Positions 5,644-6,794 of a stretch of DNA of 6,794 bases are shown here, in pieces. The translations under genes were made by a program, and so were the position numbers. This stretch comes from Candidatus Methanomethylophilaceae archaeon (GTDB lineage Archaea > Thermoplasmatota > Thermoplasmata > Methanomassiliicoccales > Methanomethylophilaceae): positions 1 through 6,794 of the forward strand of contig JAFPVN010000281.1 of the NCBI GenBank assembly GCA_017395275.1, read 5' to 3'. The first letter of the stretch is position 1; each line of letters begins with the position of its first letter. The notes under the pieces were generated by a model. That model was not told the DNA's origin. It made no database searches and saw only the letters and a program-made list of their open reading frames with translations.

Positions 5644-6794
5644 ATGATTAGCGCTAAGATTCTGGCTATCGGATTGGCCATCATCGTTGTCGCAGGAGGA
5701 GCGGCCACTGCCATCGTCCTCACGAACAACAATGACAAGTCAAGTGATAGCAGCAACGACTCCGATAAGGTCGTCATCAAACCTGCGAACCTCACGCTCG
5801 CAAGTGCAGATGTCAAACCCGTTCTGGAAGTCTACGGAAATGTGAACAACGATGCAGTCATCGATGAAAACGACAAGACGGCCCTGCAGGCTGCCCTCGA
5901 CAACGGAACTGCTGCAAACCTCAAATATGCGGATGCCAACTTCGACGGAGAGGTCAACGGAGCAGATGTCACATACATCGACAGCATCATCAATGCAACC
6001 GTCGGTGCACCTGTTCAGGTCAAGCACCTCAACCGTTTCACCGACGGAGACTACTACAGCGTCTCGTACGTACCCATCAACTCCTTCGTCATGACCGGAT
6101 CCGCCAACATGTTCCTGATGGCGAAATACCTCGGTATAAACTCGGAGATCAAGGGAATAGCATACAGCGGAAAGATTGACGGAACGCTCTACAACGAATA
6201 CCAGTCATTCTTCGTCGATTCGAGCACCACCGTAAACTGGAAGCAGGCGGTCACCGCTGATCTTACATTCCGTGTCGGAGGATCCGCCGGATACTTCAAC
6301 ACCGAGCTCGTGAGCAACCACATCACCTCTGACGGGGTCAAGGCAATCGTCACTGCTGACAACGCCGGCACATACCTCAAGGGAGACAGTTCATCATACG
6401 TCGGATGCCTCACTGAGAAGAAGGCGACCGATCCCGTCGGAGACGGAGGACTCAACCTCGGAGTCTTCAGGTTCAAGGCAGCTTCGACCGATATGAGCGA
6501 GTACCTTTCCGACCTCGCAATGTTCGCATTCATCGTCAACAAGGACCCTGCAAAGATCACAGAGATGGCGACCTGGTGCTCCAACTTCATCACCGATCTC
6601 AACAAGAAACTGACCGACCATGTCGGAGTCGACACCAACCAGGTAAGGATCGGAGTCACTTCCTCCGCGACCTATACTAAGTCGGGAGACAAGGTCACCA
6701 CGTCGAACTACATCAGCTCGAAGACTTCCGACTACACCAATGTCGCTGTCTCCGCTGGAGGACTGTTCTCCTTCGACAACTATGACTTCGGAAC
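5644..6794 (+). CDS. Membrane-anchored protein with dockerin-like domain and probable ABC substrate-binding region, partial
   Basis: The frame is open for 383 codons to the window end. Residues 5-26 form one hydrophobic segment without a lipobox Cys, so the protein is probably anchored by its N-terminus and faces outside. A Ser/Asp/Asn-rich linker follows (about 28-42). Residues 64-117 carry two dockerin type I calcium loops: N66, N68, D70, D74, D77 and D97, N99, D101, N105, D108, each with ligands at positions 1, 3, 5, 9 and 12. From about 126 the pattern resembles FecB/BtuF-type receptors: a strand with VPINSFVMTGSAN, then LGI..IKGIAY, and a long helix at about 285-323 like the connector between the two lobes. 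That suggests capture of an iron chelate, cobamide or similar ligand for import, with the permease expected downstream. Sequons at N49, N87 and N117 suit surface glycosylation. The dockerin call is firmer than the receptor call. Confidence 0.8.
   Translation, partial: MISAKILAIGLAIIVVAGGAATAIVLTNNNDKSSDSSNDSDKVVIKPANLTLASADVKPVLEVYGNVNNDAVIDENDKTALQAALDNGTAANLKYADANFDGEVNGADVTYIDSIINATVGAPVQVKHLNRFTDGDYYSVSYVPINSFVMTGSANMFLMAKYLGINSEIKGIAYSGKIDGTLYNEYQSFFVDSSTTVNWKQAVTADLTFRVGGSAGYFNTELVSNHITSDGVKAIVTADNAGTYLKGDSSSYVGCLTEKKATDPVGDGGLNLGVFRFKAASTDMSEYLSDLAMFAFIVNKDPAKITEMATWCSNFITDLNKKLTDHVGVDTNQVRIGVTSSATYTKSGDKVTTSNYISSKTSDYTNVAVSAGGLFSFDNYDFG

Noticed and set aside
6189..6659. Minus-strand open frame of 156 codons at the right end
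   Set aside because: It lies antisense to the continuous dockerin/receptor frame, which has a good ribosome-binding site and recognisable domains; no family is visible in the antisense product.

Overview
The window looks archaeal, most likely from a host-associated methanogen of the Methanomassiliicoccales (Methanomethylophilus-like). This is inferred and was not tested by any search. Genes are preceded by AT-rich TATA-like boxes a few tens of bases upstream, and ribosome-binding sites fit the archaeal 16S tail (AAGGAGA, GAGGAGG, GGTGATC). There is a family-sized YegS/DagK-type lipid kinase with a divergent paralog. At the right edge, a single N-terminal membrane anchor is followed by a dockerin-like calcium domain and a probable substrate-binding protein, a combination I associate with that order. 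The stop codons seen are TGA and TAA only.

Layout. 1-473 (minus): first half of a lipid/diacylglycerol kinase family protein, cut by the window edge. 474-686: divergent intergenic region with a TATA-like box facing each way. 687-1565 (plus): a complete paralog of the first gene; the two are head to head and about 85% identical over their first 118 residues. 1589-1604: a hairpin with a UUCG loop between convergent genes. 1616-3394 and 3394-5136 (both minus): a two-gene operon for the halves of a heterodimeric ABC exporter, overlapping by one base (TGATG). Its upstream subunit carries the degenerate Walker B and switch residues, and its downstream subunit a degenerate signature motif, giving one consensus and one degenerate ATP site. 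5137-5235: divergent promoter region. 5236-5496 (plus): an 86-residue protein with seven cysteines and no recognised family. 5503-5520: likely terminator hairpin. 5521-5643: AT-rich regulatory region with a TATA-like box and a striking alternating array of three half-sites. 5644 to the right edge (plus): the dockerin/substrate-binding protein, incomplete.

How the genes fit together. The two kinases probably act on membrane lipid or polyprenoid-type substrates at the cytoplasmic face. The ABC pair probably exports a hydrophobic compound or lipid. The dockerin protein is probably the extracellular receptor of an importer whose permease and ATPase would lie to the right of the window. Nothing here shows that the three units share a pathway. 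I found no tRNA, rRNA, CRISPR array, insertion sequence or phage gene. The points most worth a second look are the overlapping palindromes at 5601-5628, the dockerin/receptor fusion, the small cysteine-rich protein, and the kinase pair with its uneven divergence.
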